Of a stretch of 64,000 nt of DNA, positions 32,034-42,402 are shown in pieces. Location: assembly GCA_012064385.1 (NCBI GenBank), contig QRDG01000143.1, positions 354,995-418,994 on the forward strand, written 5' to 3'. The DNA is from Puccinellia tenuiflora (taxonomy: Eukaryota; Streptophyta; Magnoliopsida; Poales; Poaceae). The notes beneath the pieces are model-generated. The model saw only the letters and a list, made by a program, of their open reading frames with translations, did no database searches and had not been told where the DNA came from. Position numbers and translations under genes: made by a program. Numbering within the stretch: the first letter of the stretch is position 1; each line of letters starts with the position of its first letter.

Positions 32034-33785
32034 GTCTGTAGCAATAACAAAATTTGTGAAAAATTCTCAACACACGAGATTTATCTATCAACTCATGGGC
32101 TCATTTTTGTTGTAACTTTTCGAAACAAACAATTCCCTAAAATTTCACTAAATAAGTGGAATTTATTAGAAATGAAAAAAAGTAACCAAAGATACTAGAC
32201 ATGATATTCCAAAAAGAAAACAGATCGTTGGGATTTCATGGAGACACACTGGTTACCATTGGTTGGAATAGCTACTAGATTCCACTACAGCTAGGTGTCA
32301 AGCAACTATAATGGCATCGGAGCAGAGGAGAAAAATGTTACAAGCTGTACTTCACTCCACTACTACTACCTGCACAAATGTCAAGCAGGCATGATGGCAC
32401 TAGACCAGAACAGAGTAATGCATAAAGCTGTACTTGGCTCCACTACTTATGGAAATGTAGAAATCTATTATTTAATGCCCCAATCAAGATGAACCTGTGA
32501 TAATTTTATCACCGAAATGACATCTCAGCACTAGACAGCATCCTAGACAATTAAGTGGTGTCGGCAATGCATTCCGTTCCTTTATTCTCTTCCATGGTGT
32601 GTTCCCATAGTACTCCAAAGAAGAGAATAAACAGATAATAATGGTAATGCACTTGGTATGACAGTTTTAGGAAAGATTCTAATTCTAGAGCACTTAAACT
32701 CATCAACAACTTCCCTTTTCCTTAACAGAAAAAGAATCGGTCAAATTAGGCCTTGCCTAAACAAACAATGCTACAAAGACAGAACGTTCCAGGGTGAAAG
32801 GCTTCCACATGGACAGTGCCGCGTGTTCTGTCCACTAGATAACATATAAATAATAGTTAGAAAATAGGAAGATAAGAATATCAGAAAGACAGACCTTACA
32901 TTTCTGCAAGTAAACATCAAATCAAGTATGCAAAAAATGAATTGATAGTTTAGGAAAGCATCACTCCAAAGTGTTTTATTCCCTTCCGTTTTCATTGCTC
33001 CACAAGGGCATACTTCCTAACTTGCTGCGAACAATTACATCCAGATCTTTTTTATAACAAAAGTATTTAGCCGGCTCTAAAGACGCATTTTCTGTAATGT
33101 GGCTGTAAATTTGCGTGCTCCTCATCTGCTTTCCCTCTGGAAGAATACAGAAATAATGATACACAAGAAAATAATAATGTGCAAAACTAAGCATCAAAAT
33201 CTGCATATTGTCATGCATGCAATACAGATAGCAGGACCAGCACTTTGTACTAACCAATGTAAGATAGTTGAGCAACATAATCTTCAGACACACATGCATG
33301 AAGGTGTGTTATGTTTCATAAAGAAATAACATGTAGGTGGTGATCTACAGTACCTTTTTTTTGAGGACTCTAAGGTGGGAAACCGCCGACTTGGCAAAGT
33401 TTCATTTAATCAAGTATCAGTATTTTTAACTACTAAATGTTCATACCAATAACCAAAAACAGACTAGAAGTATACTAACAATGAAGATTCAAATAGTTGT
33501 GCAAATTTATATTTATTTTCGTTAATATCTTGTGATTCTGGTGAAAAAAAGTCTTATTGCCCCTAGAACTTGGAAAAAGATGCATCAAGTATTACTCCAA
33601 CAGAATCTGTCAACTGCTAGAGAAGAAACAAGACCCTTGGTTGGCTGTCTTGGAAAAAGTGGTTAGATCCTATATATGACCTTTTCAGTTCTTTCCACGC
33701 ATACCCAACCAAAAAAGAACACACATACTACTCATGTCTCACATCCTCTTTTGAGCTTACACTTGAAGCAGGGTTCTTGGTTTCT
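32034..33785. other. Intergenic upstream of TFL1-like gene
   Basis: No gene seen. A T-run followed by GAGGACTCTAAGGTGGGAAA at about 33352-33400 resembles the 3' end of a minus-strand retroelement, but no coding part is attached. Confidence 0.45.
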
Positions 33786-33791
33786 CGCCAC

Positions 33792-33800
33792 TATAAGTAG
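33792..33800 (+). promoter_or_regulatory. TATA box of TFL1-like gene
   Basis: TATAAGTAG lies 118 bp upstream of the ATG at 33910, giving a leader of about 85-90 nt if transcription starts 30 bp downstream. Confidence 0.65.
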
Positions 33801-33909
33801 AGGCTCGTACTCTAGCACTGCCCAGTAAGCAGCCCAAGCCACTTCAAAGCTTTGCTACCACCAGATAGAGCATTCACCGTGCAATATACAAATACTTGCC
33901 CCTCCAATC

Positions 33910-34801
33910 ATGTCTAGGTCTGTGGAGCCTCTTATTGTTGGGCGGGTGATTGGAGAAGTTCTCGATCCATTTAACCCATGTGTGAAGATGGTAACAACCT
34001 ATAACTCAAATAAGCTTGTCTTCAATGGCCATGAGCTCTACCCTTCAGCAGTTGTATCTAAACCAAGAGTAGAGGTCCAAGGGGGTGACTTGCGATCCTT
34101 ATTCACATTGGTAAAGTGTGCATTCGGCTAGATCCTCGAACTCCATATTCAACTTTGAGTATTGTATATGTTTTTTTTTCTCTTTCTTATGGCCCATTAT
34201 TATTCATATTTCAGGTTATGACGGACCCAGATGTGCCAGGGCCAAGTGATCCATATCAACGGGAGCATCTTCACTGGTAACCTTTCTTATGCACAGTTTT
34301 TTCTGCTGGGTGGTTACTAAGCACCTAGACATTAGTATATGTTGCTAAGGAAGATAGCAGCACATCTTCTTCCTCTTCTTGCACATATATACTCAGAGAG
34401 ACTATTTTACGAGCACTTCGAATGAGAGTCATTAACCAATACCTTTTACACTTACACAGGATTGTTAGTAATATACCTGGGACAACAGATGCTTCATTTG
34501 GTAGGTCCTTTCTCTAAGATTTGAATTGGTCTATTCAGTGTTCCGCATTTTGAATGAATAACCATCAACCTTTTGAATTGCAGGAGGGGAGGTCATAAGC
34601 TACGAGAGCCCAAAGCCCAACATTGGCATCCACAGGTTCATTTTTGTGCTCTTCAAGCAGAAGCGAAGGCAGACTCTATCTGTGCCTTCCTTCAGGGATC
34701 ATTTCAACACCCGCCAGTTTGCTGTGGATAATGACCTTGGCCTCCCTGTGGCTGCTGTTTACTTCAATTGTCAGAGAGAGACTGCTGCCAGGAGGCGCTG
34801 A
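33910..34801 (+). CDS. TFL1: TFL1/CENTRORADIALIS-like PEBP protein (173 aa)
   Basis: Floral repressor of the phosphatidylethanolamine-binding protein family; TFL1 proteins delay flowering and keep meristems indeterminate, acting with FD-type bZIP factors through 14-3-3 proteins. Exons: 33910-34110, 34215-34276, 34460-34500, 34584-34801 (201, 62, 41, 218 bp), the canonical family structure with GT/AG sites. The start MSRSVEPLIVGRVIGEVLDP and the end QRETAARRR match grass RCN/CEN proteins. His85 (EHLHW) and Asp140 (FRDHFNTR) are the TFL1-type, not FT-type, residues. Odd: Leu64 in RSLFTL, Gln82 in PYQREH, SN at 91-92 in IVSNIPG, and Gly103 in FGGEV, where family members usually have Phe, Leu, TD and Arg/Lys. 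Intact otherwise. Grasses have several paralogues and I cannot say which this is. Confidence 0.93.
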
Positions 34802-37235
34802 AAATCAAGTTCTCGTCATCCAAATTGTGGGAAATAAAGGCCTTTGGAGTTCGCATCTTCTTTCTGAAGTCAATGCTCCTCTGCTACATTACTTGCCCGT
34901 GAACCATTGCTTCTTTACTACAGTACTTGCTCAGGGATCTACAAATAAATCAAATGCATTTTGCAGATTGTATTAGATTATATTGCAAGCAGTAAGATCA
35001 ACAATGATGTTAACATATGCCAGTTACACTAGCTGGTTCATGTCTATGGTTCCATGTTGTGTGTAAGCAGTTATCATTAAAACCAAGGTCGGGTAGACAA
35101 CCCGAACTGGCAAAAAGCTTTACCTACTGTATGTCACTTGCCGGCTCCATGTACCATGCACCTTTTCTGACATGCAATCTCCTGCAACCGAACTTCACTG
35201 CCACCACGTACAACAATGAAAGCCATCCTAACTGTATTTCACTGCCATTATATTCTATGAGACATGAATATAAAATGGAGATATCCAACGTATCCAGATG
35301 ATTACCCACTAGAAATGCTAAATGCGCGTAGTGGGTTTCCCACCTATTTTTGCCTTCAACATGTCCTTACACCAAATAAGAAAATACCCATTTCATGCAC
35401 ACTGATGCACACTGCATATTAACAATTTATTCAGATTTGACTGTAAACTCACCCTCTTTTCCGCATCCTCTAGTATTATGTTAGTACCATGTACACATTT
35501 ATTTTTTGCAACCTAGTAACTAATCGAATGGCATTACAATATAATGTCATGATCAGTACACTTGTGCTGTGCTCAGCATGCTCTTGGGAGATTGGACCTC
35601 CAAACTCTCTTTAATGGTTGAAGGACAGGTCAAGGAGGACGAGAGGGAGGGTATTGTCCAAATGAAAACACCTAACAAACAGAAGAAAAACGGACTACGA
35701 CAGATGTTGGCATCATAAACCATAGGTATGCAGTTGACGAGTCAAAAGTTTGTCTACCTGACAGTTTGGATCAAGCCTGACCTAGCACATACTGAAGGCT
35801 CCATTACAGGAACCAGTCAATTGTTTTTGGGCCAACTCATCCTGAACACAAATTCAGACAAAATGGCCAGATCAACCACGAATGCATGTGTGTTACGGTT
35901 TGCAACTTTTAGTGGCTCAGATTACAGATTTCAAAGGGAGGAGGTATACCATTTACAAGCACGAAACATTTCTTGAACTGAATAATCTTGGAGTTTCATG
36001 AAAAAGACGAAAAGTCTCATACAACCAATATGTGTAATAAATACGCAATAGAACTACTAATATGGTTCACATATCAACATCTGGACTAAATTGTAAACTA
36101 AATATCTTCACTTCAAAACATCTATTGCTGGGCCCATCAAAAAAGTGTTATGCATGTTCTCCGCTTGATAATGCGAAAAGTACTAGGTTCAACAATAAAA
36201 ACGGCTCTTGCAATCTTAGCCCTCTATACTACTCCCTCCGTCCGTAAATAGATGATGTTTTAGACATTAAAATTTTCCAACATGTATCTTTTACCATTAC
36301 TTTTGTATGTATATGTTTGTGAAAAATTATGAAAGTTTATATGCGTCCGTCCTTGGTTCGCAGAATTATGAAAATGTAGGAATAAGTGAAACTTAGGAAT
36401 ATGGTAAGAATGCATGTGAAAAACATATGAATTTTGTAATTTGTATGTTTGGTTTACAAAAATAGGAAAAACATAGGAATCTTAGTAAACATAGTCAAAT
36501 CAAAGGCAAGCCACATGAAACAGTATAATTAGGATGTTATTGATTACGCCGTTAAAGTCATTGGTGCTGTACTTCGTGCATAATAATTTTAAAAAGAGGT
36601 CCAAGTGGATTGTAAAAGAGGTCTAAGAGGTATCGCCCTATCAACAATCGTAGTTGACTATGACAGGGCATTTGTTGCTACTTCTTAGTATTTAAAGACG
36701 GCAATGAATCATATAAAACATTTGGTTTTAAGTTAACTTTTTGTGATCGCATGAAAAAAATGTATTTATAAGAATCTCTCAAAAATTTCTCCACTTGACA
36801 AAACATGTTCAGCTACTGTAGCACTTTATCGCCAATCGACGCACAACATGATTTAAGGGGTGTTGTTTCATTGACCAACAAAAAGACTGCAAGCTAACGA
36901 GAAACATCTACATAAGGAAGAAGCTGAACATTTTGTTTAATATAAGGGACACTACAAGGTTAAAGAAGGAACCAACAATTCATTTAATGGGATAGAATTT
37001 TCTTATTTAACTAAATATTAAACAAAGTCCCCGTTATAAAACAAACAAGGCAAGTTAAACTTACTGATTCAACCTACAGGATTCGGCAGTCTTTATCCAC
37101 TGCATCCATGGCAACAAGTCGTTGGTAAAAATAAAATTACGCTACACATCTTCATCATCAACTCATAATTTTAGATGTCCAATATTTTCGGTGCCAATGA
37201 TCAGAACCTGCACTTTTCAATGATGATATGTTCTG
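34802..37235. other. Intergenic downstream of TFL1-like gene
   Basis: No gene seen. A Stowaway-like left end (CTCCCTCCGTCCGTAAATAG) starts at 36232 after TA, but no matching right end follows, so it is a truncated MITE. The region 36355-36500 (AGGAATAAGTGAAAC, AAAATAGGAAAAACATAGG) resembles another short relic. The TFL1 poly(A) site cannot be placed. Confidence 0.5.
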
Positions 37236-37238
37236 TTA

Positions 37239-39152
37239 GAGCAACTCCAGCCGTTGGCCCCCCCAGGCCGAATTGCCGGCGTTTTTTTGGCCCTGCTGGG
37301 GGGGCGCCGGCGAAAAAAAATGCCGTGCGGTTGGAGTGGTTCCCAGTCGTGACCCCCAGACGGTACGGCGAAAACAAGACGTAATTTCATCAAATTCGAC
37401 GAAACTTCATAAAATTCGACGAAACTTCATAATATTCGGTGATAATTAGCGATATTTGGCGATATTTTACAATAAAACTAAAAAAAAAGAAAAAAAACTG
37501 CGGCGGCGTCTACAGCCCGAGGCGGCTGTAGAAGACGGTGTAGTCCTCCCCATCGTCGGAGTCGCCGCCGCCGCCATAGCTCGGAGGAGCAGCAGGGGCA
37601 CGCCCGGCCTCGCCGTCGCCGCCGGTGCCTGGCTCCTGCTTCGGCGTCAGCCACCGGCTGGTGCTGGTGCCGGCCTCCTCGTCGTCGTCGTCCAGGACGA
37701 CGACCTCCGGCGAGGCACGACGGCTGCGGCGCCCGTAGCGCTCGAAGGCCTCCCGCTGCTCGGCCTCGACGCGCCGTTTGCGCTCCTCCTCCTCCCGCTC
37801 GTGCTCGCGGGCCGACCACGCACAGGCGAAATCCGCCGGCGCCGGAGGGACGTCGTCGAGGCTGGCCGCCAGGGCGGCCGCCATCGCGGCCTCCTCGTCG
37901 TAGGGCTCCTCCTTGACGACGGCCTTCTTTCTGAAGGCCTTCTTCAGGGCGCGGCCGACGACGCCGGTGCCGGGCTCCCGCTTCGGCGTCAGTAGGCGGG
38001 AGGAGCTCCCGCTCCCGCCGCCGGTGCCCGGCTCCCTGATGACGATGCCGCGCGAGGGCGCCGCCGGCTCTTGCTTGATGACGCTGGCGAGCGGCGTCGA
38101 GGAGCGGGCCTCCTGCGTCGGAGGAGGAGGACGACGAGCACGCCATCCTCCTCGGCTCCCATCCGTGCCGCCGTCCCCTCCTCGCCGGGCCCTGCAGCGG
38201 TGGCTCGTTACCGCCCTCGATGTGGTCGAGGACGGCCTGGAGGGAGCGGCCGGGGACTCCCCACCAGTCCTTCCGGCCCTCGCTGTTGTTGCGGGAGGGG
38301 GCGAGGTCCTTCGGGCCGGGGAAGTCGTTGAGCTGCCGCTCGTGGCGGTCCTCGAAGAAAGGCACCCACGTCGAGGAGTTCTCCGGGTGCCAGGCGGGAT
38401 CCTCCTGCTGCTCCGCCGTCAGCTCATCGCGGACGGCGTAGATCTCGGCCCACCGCCGGTCAGCGGTGGGGATCGGGGGGATCGGGATCCCCATCTGGCT
38501 GAGCCGCCATCCTCCTCCGGGGAGCTTCATGCCGAGTGGGCATGGGTAGCCCGCCTCGTGAAGGAGGCGTGCCTCCCGCTCCTTAAGCCAGTTCCGGCCG
38601 AAGCCGTTCGCCGCCGCGCCGCTAGCCATTGGGTGTGGTGTGCGCTCGGTGATCGAGAGGAAGTGCGGCGAGGGTGTATGCTCGGTGAGGAAGTGCGGCG
38701 AGTGTGTGATCGGCGGTGTGCGGGTGCAGTAAATAAATACCGGCGGGGGAGAGGGCGGGGCAGTAATAACTACGGCGCGCCTAACTCCGCCGCGTGGCCG
38801 ATTTGACTCGACGGCGGTACGCCTGACCGGCGGCAGAGCAGTAATGCGACGCGGAAGGCGAGGCGATGAGGACGACGAAACGGTTGTGCGGCTGACACCG
38901 CGGGTCCACGGGATGCTTCGCGCGGTTTCCCTCGGCTCCGCGCCGTTTCGCGCCATTTTCCCTTTCGCCGGCGCCCCCAGGCCGAACCCGGGGCGCTGGG
39001 TTCGGCCTGGGACGCCGGATAAAAATTGGGCCAAATCCGGCGAAAAAAGAGGCCTTGGGGGGGCGCTGGGGGGGCGACTACGGGAAAAATGATCCGCCGG
39101 CGTCAAAAAGGGGGTCCTGGGGGGGCTCTCGGGGGGACGGCTGGAGTTGCTC
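37239..39152 (-). mobile_element. PIF/Harbinger-type element, copy B
   Basis: Same 16-bp inverted ends (GAGCAACTCCAGCCGT) and same TTA flanks (37236-37238 and 39153-39155) as copy A, in the same orientation. It is 1,914 bp, with about 150 bp more than copy A upstream of the gene start (about 38640-38790). That extra part includes a duplicated GTGCGGCGAG-containing unit and an AAATAAATACC tract that reads as a weak TATA-like box on the minus strand. Confidence 0.85.
37510..38629 (-). pseudogene. Harbinger-borne conserved protein, copy B (one frameshift)
   Basis: Starts at ATG 38629 with MASGAAANGFGRNWLKEREA and ends at 37510 after DYTVFYSRLGL. One frame covers the N-terminal block (HEAGYPCPLG), RWAEIYAVRDELTAEQQ and WWGVPGRSLQAVLDHIEGGN. 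Near 38110 the frame shifts. The C-terminal part continues in another frame as VIKQEP, REPGTGG, a lysine-rich patch, DVPPAPADFACAWSAREHER, a charged helix and the acidic tail DSDDGEDY. About 370 residues in total. The blocks align one to one with copy A despite many DNA differences. No DDE transposase or Myb/SANT pattern is visible. Probably a captured or accessory gene; a DNA-associated role is only a guess. Confidence 0.72.
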
Positions 39153-39155
39153 TTA

Positions 39156-39508
39156 GATGCCTGCGAACGATCATGATGTGCAAAGGCTACAAGGAGATTT
39201 ACGCAAATAGGTTGCTTGGAAACAGAATTATTTGGATCCCACAGGCCATATTCTAGCACTTTGTCTTTTGTCTTGCTCGTTCTTTTGGGTGTTAGTGTGC
39301 AACTAATGAGCGGCTACACATATGTGCAGGCGTAACCGTTCCTATATTTTTGTTCTTTCTGGACTCTTCCCTAGACATACATCCCTACTAACCTTATCCC
39401 ACTTCTTATCTCTATTCCCCAATCCAGAAAATGATTCAGACTACACACACTAATCATTCCCCATCCCACCTCCCCTAACCTACAATCCACACGACACTTG
39501 GAAGTATA
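39156..39508. other. Intergenic between Harbinger B and MULE
   Basis: No gene seen. From about 39460 the sequence matches about 45690 onward, the start of the segmental duplication. Confidence 0.5.
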
Positions 39509-39517
39509 TATTCCTTT

Positions 39518-41517
39518 GAGTTAAACGCTTGAAGGGTCACGAAGTTGTCACGGACGAGCGCATTAGTCACAAACTGAAAAAAATGCAAACTATTGGTCAC
39601 GAAGTTGCGAGAATGTGACACATTGGTCATTCCTTCACAGCGGACGTGAAGTCGCTGACGTGGCAGTTTGGTTTTTTGCAAACTGCATCCTATATTTTTG
39701 TTTCTTTGGATTTATTCGTCCCTATAATTGAAATTATGAACAAACATTTTATCAAACACCTGATGTGCACGTAGGAGAGCTGGAGCTTGAGGAGGTGCGC
39801 GCCGGCCAGCTCCTTGGGAACCTCGCCGTGCTCGAGCGCCGCAGCTGCTCGCCGGCGGCGGCCTCCGCCATCCAATCTCCGACGACCATGGGGTTGGTCC
39901 TCCTCCCCTGCTAGAAGCAGCATCCAGCGAGAACCACGACGCTCACCATGACATCGTGCTCCCGGAGCTCCTCCACCATGGGTGAGTTGGGCGTGGTCAT
40001 AGATGACTTTGGCGAGCTGGGGCGTGGTCGTTGACGACCTAGACGAGCTGGGCATGGTCGTTAGGGGTGGACTAACGAGCTACTCGGCTCGTTAAGGCTC
40101 GGCTCGTTAAGACTCATGATCATTAAGGCTCGAATCGTTAAGCTCATTAGTCGTTAGGGGTGGACTAACGAGCTACTCGGCTCGTTAAGGCTCGGCTCGT
40201 TAAGACTCATGATCATTAAGGCTCGAATCGTTAAGCTCATTAAGAATAATGAGCTAAATATAAAGCTTGGCTCTGTTCGTTATATGTTCGTGAGCGCTCG
40301 CGAGCTGCTCGTTAAGAAAATACACCAGAAATCAGGATGGATCATGCCTCGATGCATACAAAAATGCATAGGCCTAGACATTCACAAGTAGGAATACATA
40401 CATGCATGAAGCTAATTCAGCAAGCCAACTAGTAATCATCTGGAGCAAAGCAAGAGCTAGCAAGCACAGGGAATAAGGACTACAGACGCAGCCTTGTGGC
40501 ATGCTGCTAACGAGCTTAACGAGTAGCTCGTGAAGCTTGCGAGCTCGATTGTTTAGCTCGTTAGTGTTAACCAGCAAAAATTGCTGCTCAACTCGGTTCG
40601 TTAAGATAACGAGCCGAGCTCAAACGAGTCGAGCCGAGCGTTCATTAAGCTTGCCGAGCATCGAGCCTTATGTCCAGCCCTAATGGTCGTGGACCTCCGC
40701 AACGTCCCGCAGCGCAACCGGGCGAGCGCGCGAGCACGGGAGGCATATGCACAAATTCGAAGCGTCCCGCAGCGCGGCGGGGCGACCTCCGCAGCGGAGC
40801 CGGGCGAGCGGCGGAGTGTGGGAGCGGTGGAGGCCATCGCCAGCGGACGTCGTGCTCCTAGGACGCGGACGGCGTGCACGGCGGCAGGATCTTCTCGATG
40901 GGTGCGTGCAGGCTCTCGTCGACGACGGCCAGGATCTTGTCGACCGACGCACGCAAGCTCTCCTCGATGATGGCCAGGCTCTCGCGGATGTCGTGCTCTC
41001 CGGCCGCGGAGGCGTTCGCGGCGACCATGGGAGGTTGGCGACCATGCCGCATGTTGCATCCACGGGAGGCTAGCTCTTCGAGTCTACCAAAACGGCATCT
41101 TCGAGCCCGCCTCCCCCGCGGCGGCGCGACCTCGTCCCGGCGGCACAGTCGGCCATGGCCAGCGTGCGTTGTGGACTCGCTCTCATCGCGTCCTGCCTGC
41201 GTGCTGCAGCGCGCAGGAGGAGCCGAGGAGCGCGAATGCGACGTGCAAGCGGCAGCGGCGTCACCTGCGCGTCAGGTGTTTGATAAAATGTATGTTCATA
41301 ATTTTAACTCTATGGACGAATAGATCCGAAGAAACAAAAACATAGGGTGCATTTTGCAAAAAAACCAAACTGCCACATCAGCGACTTAACACCCGCTGTG
41401 ACGGAATGACCAACGTGTCACATTCTCGCAACTTCGTGACCAATAGTTTGCATTTTTTCAGTTCGTGACTAATGCGCTCATCTGTGGCAACTTCGTGACC
41501 CCTTAAGCGTTTAACTC
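39518..41517. mobile_element. Mutator-like element (MULE) with 250-bp TIRs
   Basis: Long inverted repeats of about 252 bp (39518-39769 and 41265-41517), starting GAGTTAAACGCTT and about 90% alike by eye. An exact 9-bp duplication TATTCCTTT flanks it (39509-39517 and 41518-41526), the MULE hallmark. The duplicated segment at about 45735 shows the same locus without the element. Exactly 2,000 bp, including a nested hAT element. The remaining interior is GC-rich and has no MURA transposase. On the minus strand 41052-40858 reads RESLAIIEESLRASVDKILA and a similar second unit, so captured host sequence is possible. Confidence 0.9.
40062..40682. mobile_element. Non-autonomous hAT element nested in the MULE
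   Basis: Ends TAGGGGTGGAC and GTCCAGCCCTA form short imperfect inverted repeats; an exact 8-bp duplication ATGGTCGT flanks it (40054-40061 and 40683-40690), typical of hAT. The first 93 bp, including the terminal repeat, are duplicated in tandem (second copy from 40155). The interior is made of GCTCGTTAA-type repeats without a transposase. Confidence 0.85.
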
Positions 41518-41548
41518 TATTCCTTTCGTATGACAGATCCAACACTCT

Positions 41549-42135
41549 TCATGGGTACACATTATTCTCTCTATCTAAACTGTGCATAATTCCCATCAGA
41601 GAAACATCTACATCACTAGAGTTGTGAACTAGTAATATTCCAAATTTCTCTAGAGCATCCAACTGAAAGCATAAGAACATCACACATGCATTTTGTCTTG
41701 AGAAAATCAGACATCTAGTTTTAGCAAGCGAAGAGATATATTTTCTTCTTTTCGTCGCTGGACTAAGACACGGCCACAGTTTTTTTCCACCAATGAAATT
41801 ACCAAACCCAGATAAGTTAAGCACGAAATAAAAGCGACAGAGCGGATGCGCGGCGACAGGAAATTTCGGGACTACTACAATCCGACCAGAGGGGAGTGCC
41901 GAGCGAATCCTCACCAGGTTCACCACCGCCCTCGTGTCGGAGGGAGCGATCGCGGGTCGAGAAGTCCACTCAGGTTATTGTATGGCGAGGTGCTAGCCTG
42001 CATACGGTGACCGGGGTTTGATGCATCATCTGGGAATGGGATTCCGCAGCGGGCGAGGTCGCCGCGGTGGCTCCGCCGCAGGACTAGTCGCCGTCTCGCC
42101 GTCCCCCGACCCTGGATCAGGAGAATCCCTTCCAT
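41549..42135 (-). pseudogene. Duplicated host gene fragment, unidentified
   Basis: Minus strand. A possible first exon starts at ATG 42135 (MEGILLIQGRGTARRRLVLR). A possible last exon at about 41665-41549 follows a pyrimidine-rich AG acceptor and reads LDALEKFGILLVHNSSDVDV, then MHSLDRENNVYP and stop. The second duplicate keeps similar coding (ALEKFGILQVYN) at about 46173-46093. Conservation of the reading supports a real former gene, but I do not recognise it. Transcription would be divergent from the PNRC-like gene to the right. Confidence 0.35.
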
Positions 42136-42380
42136 TTTACCTTGGGCCGTGGCCCAAGCATATTAACCCTCGCCCATTTTATTCCTTACTGCGTCATAGG
42201 CCACCTTCCGTGACATCGCAAAGCCCCTTCGGCTCAGGAACGAACGCGTCTTCATGCTTCGTCTCCTCGACGACGAGCAATCCGAAACGGTGTCCAACAC
42301 TTTTGCTGTCTGCGCCGGACGTACGCGCTTAGTCCAAGCCGAGTCCGACTAGCGCTCCGTACGTCACTGAAGATTGGCGG

Positions 42381-42392
42381 ACAATAAATACG
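42381..42392 (+). promoter_or_regulatory. Probable TATA box of the PNRC-like gene, displaced by a retroposon
   Basis: CAATAAATAC lies directly before the left target duplication. Without the 1.5-kb insertion it would be about 110-120 bp upstream of the ATG at 43987, a normal promoter distance. Confidence 0.4.
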
Positions 42393-42402
42393 CATGCAAC
42401 TT

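Larger units (their letters stand above)
39460..42330. repeat. Segmental duplication, copy A (split by a MULE)
   Basis: 39460-39517 plus 41518-42330 match 45690-47340 in the same order and orientation, with point changes and different insertions. Shared landmarks: CCTACAATCCACACGAC, CTTCATGRGTACACATT, AAATTTCTCTAGAGCAT, the sequence around AACATCACACATGCA, and CTTCGTCTCCTCGACGA near the end. Confidence 0.85.

Noticed and set aside
35307..35333. CACTA ... TAGTG in 27 bp, like a tiny CACTA element
   Set aside because: No subterminal repeats, no clear 3-bp duplication and no interior. A chance palindrome or an unprovable excision remnant.
36232..36330. Complete Stowaway MITE
   Set aside because: Only the left terminal repeat is present; no facing right end was found within the next kilobase.
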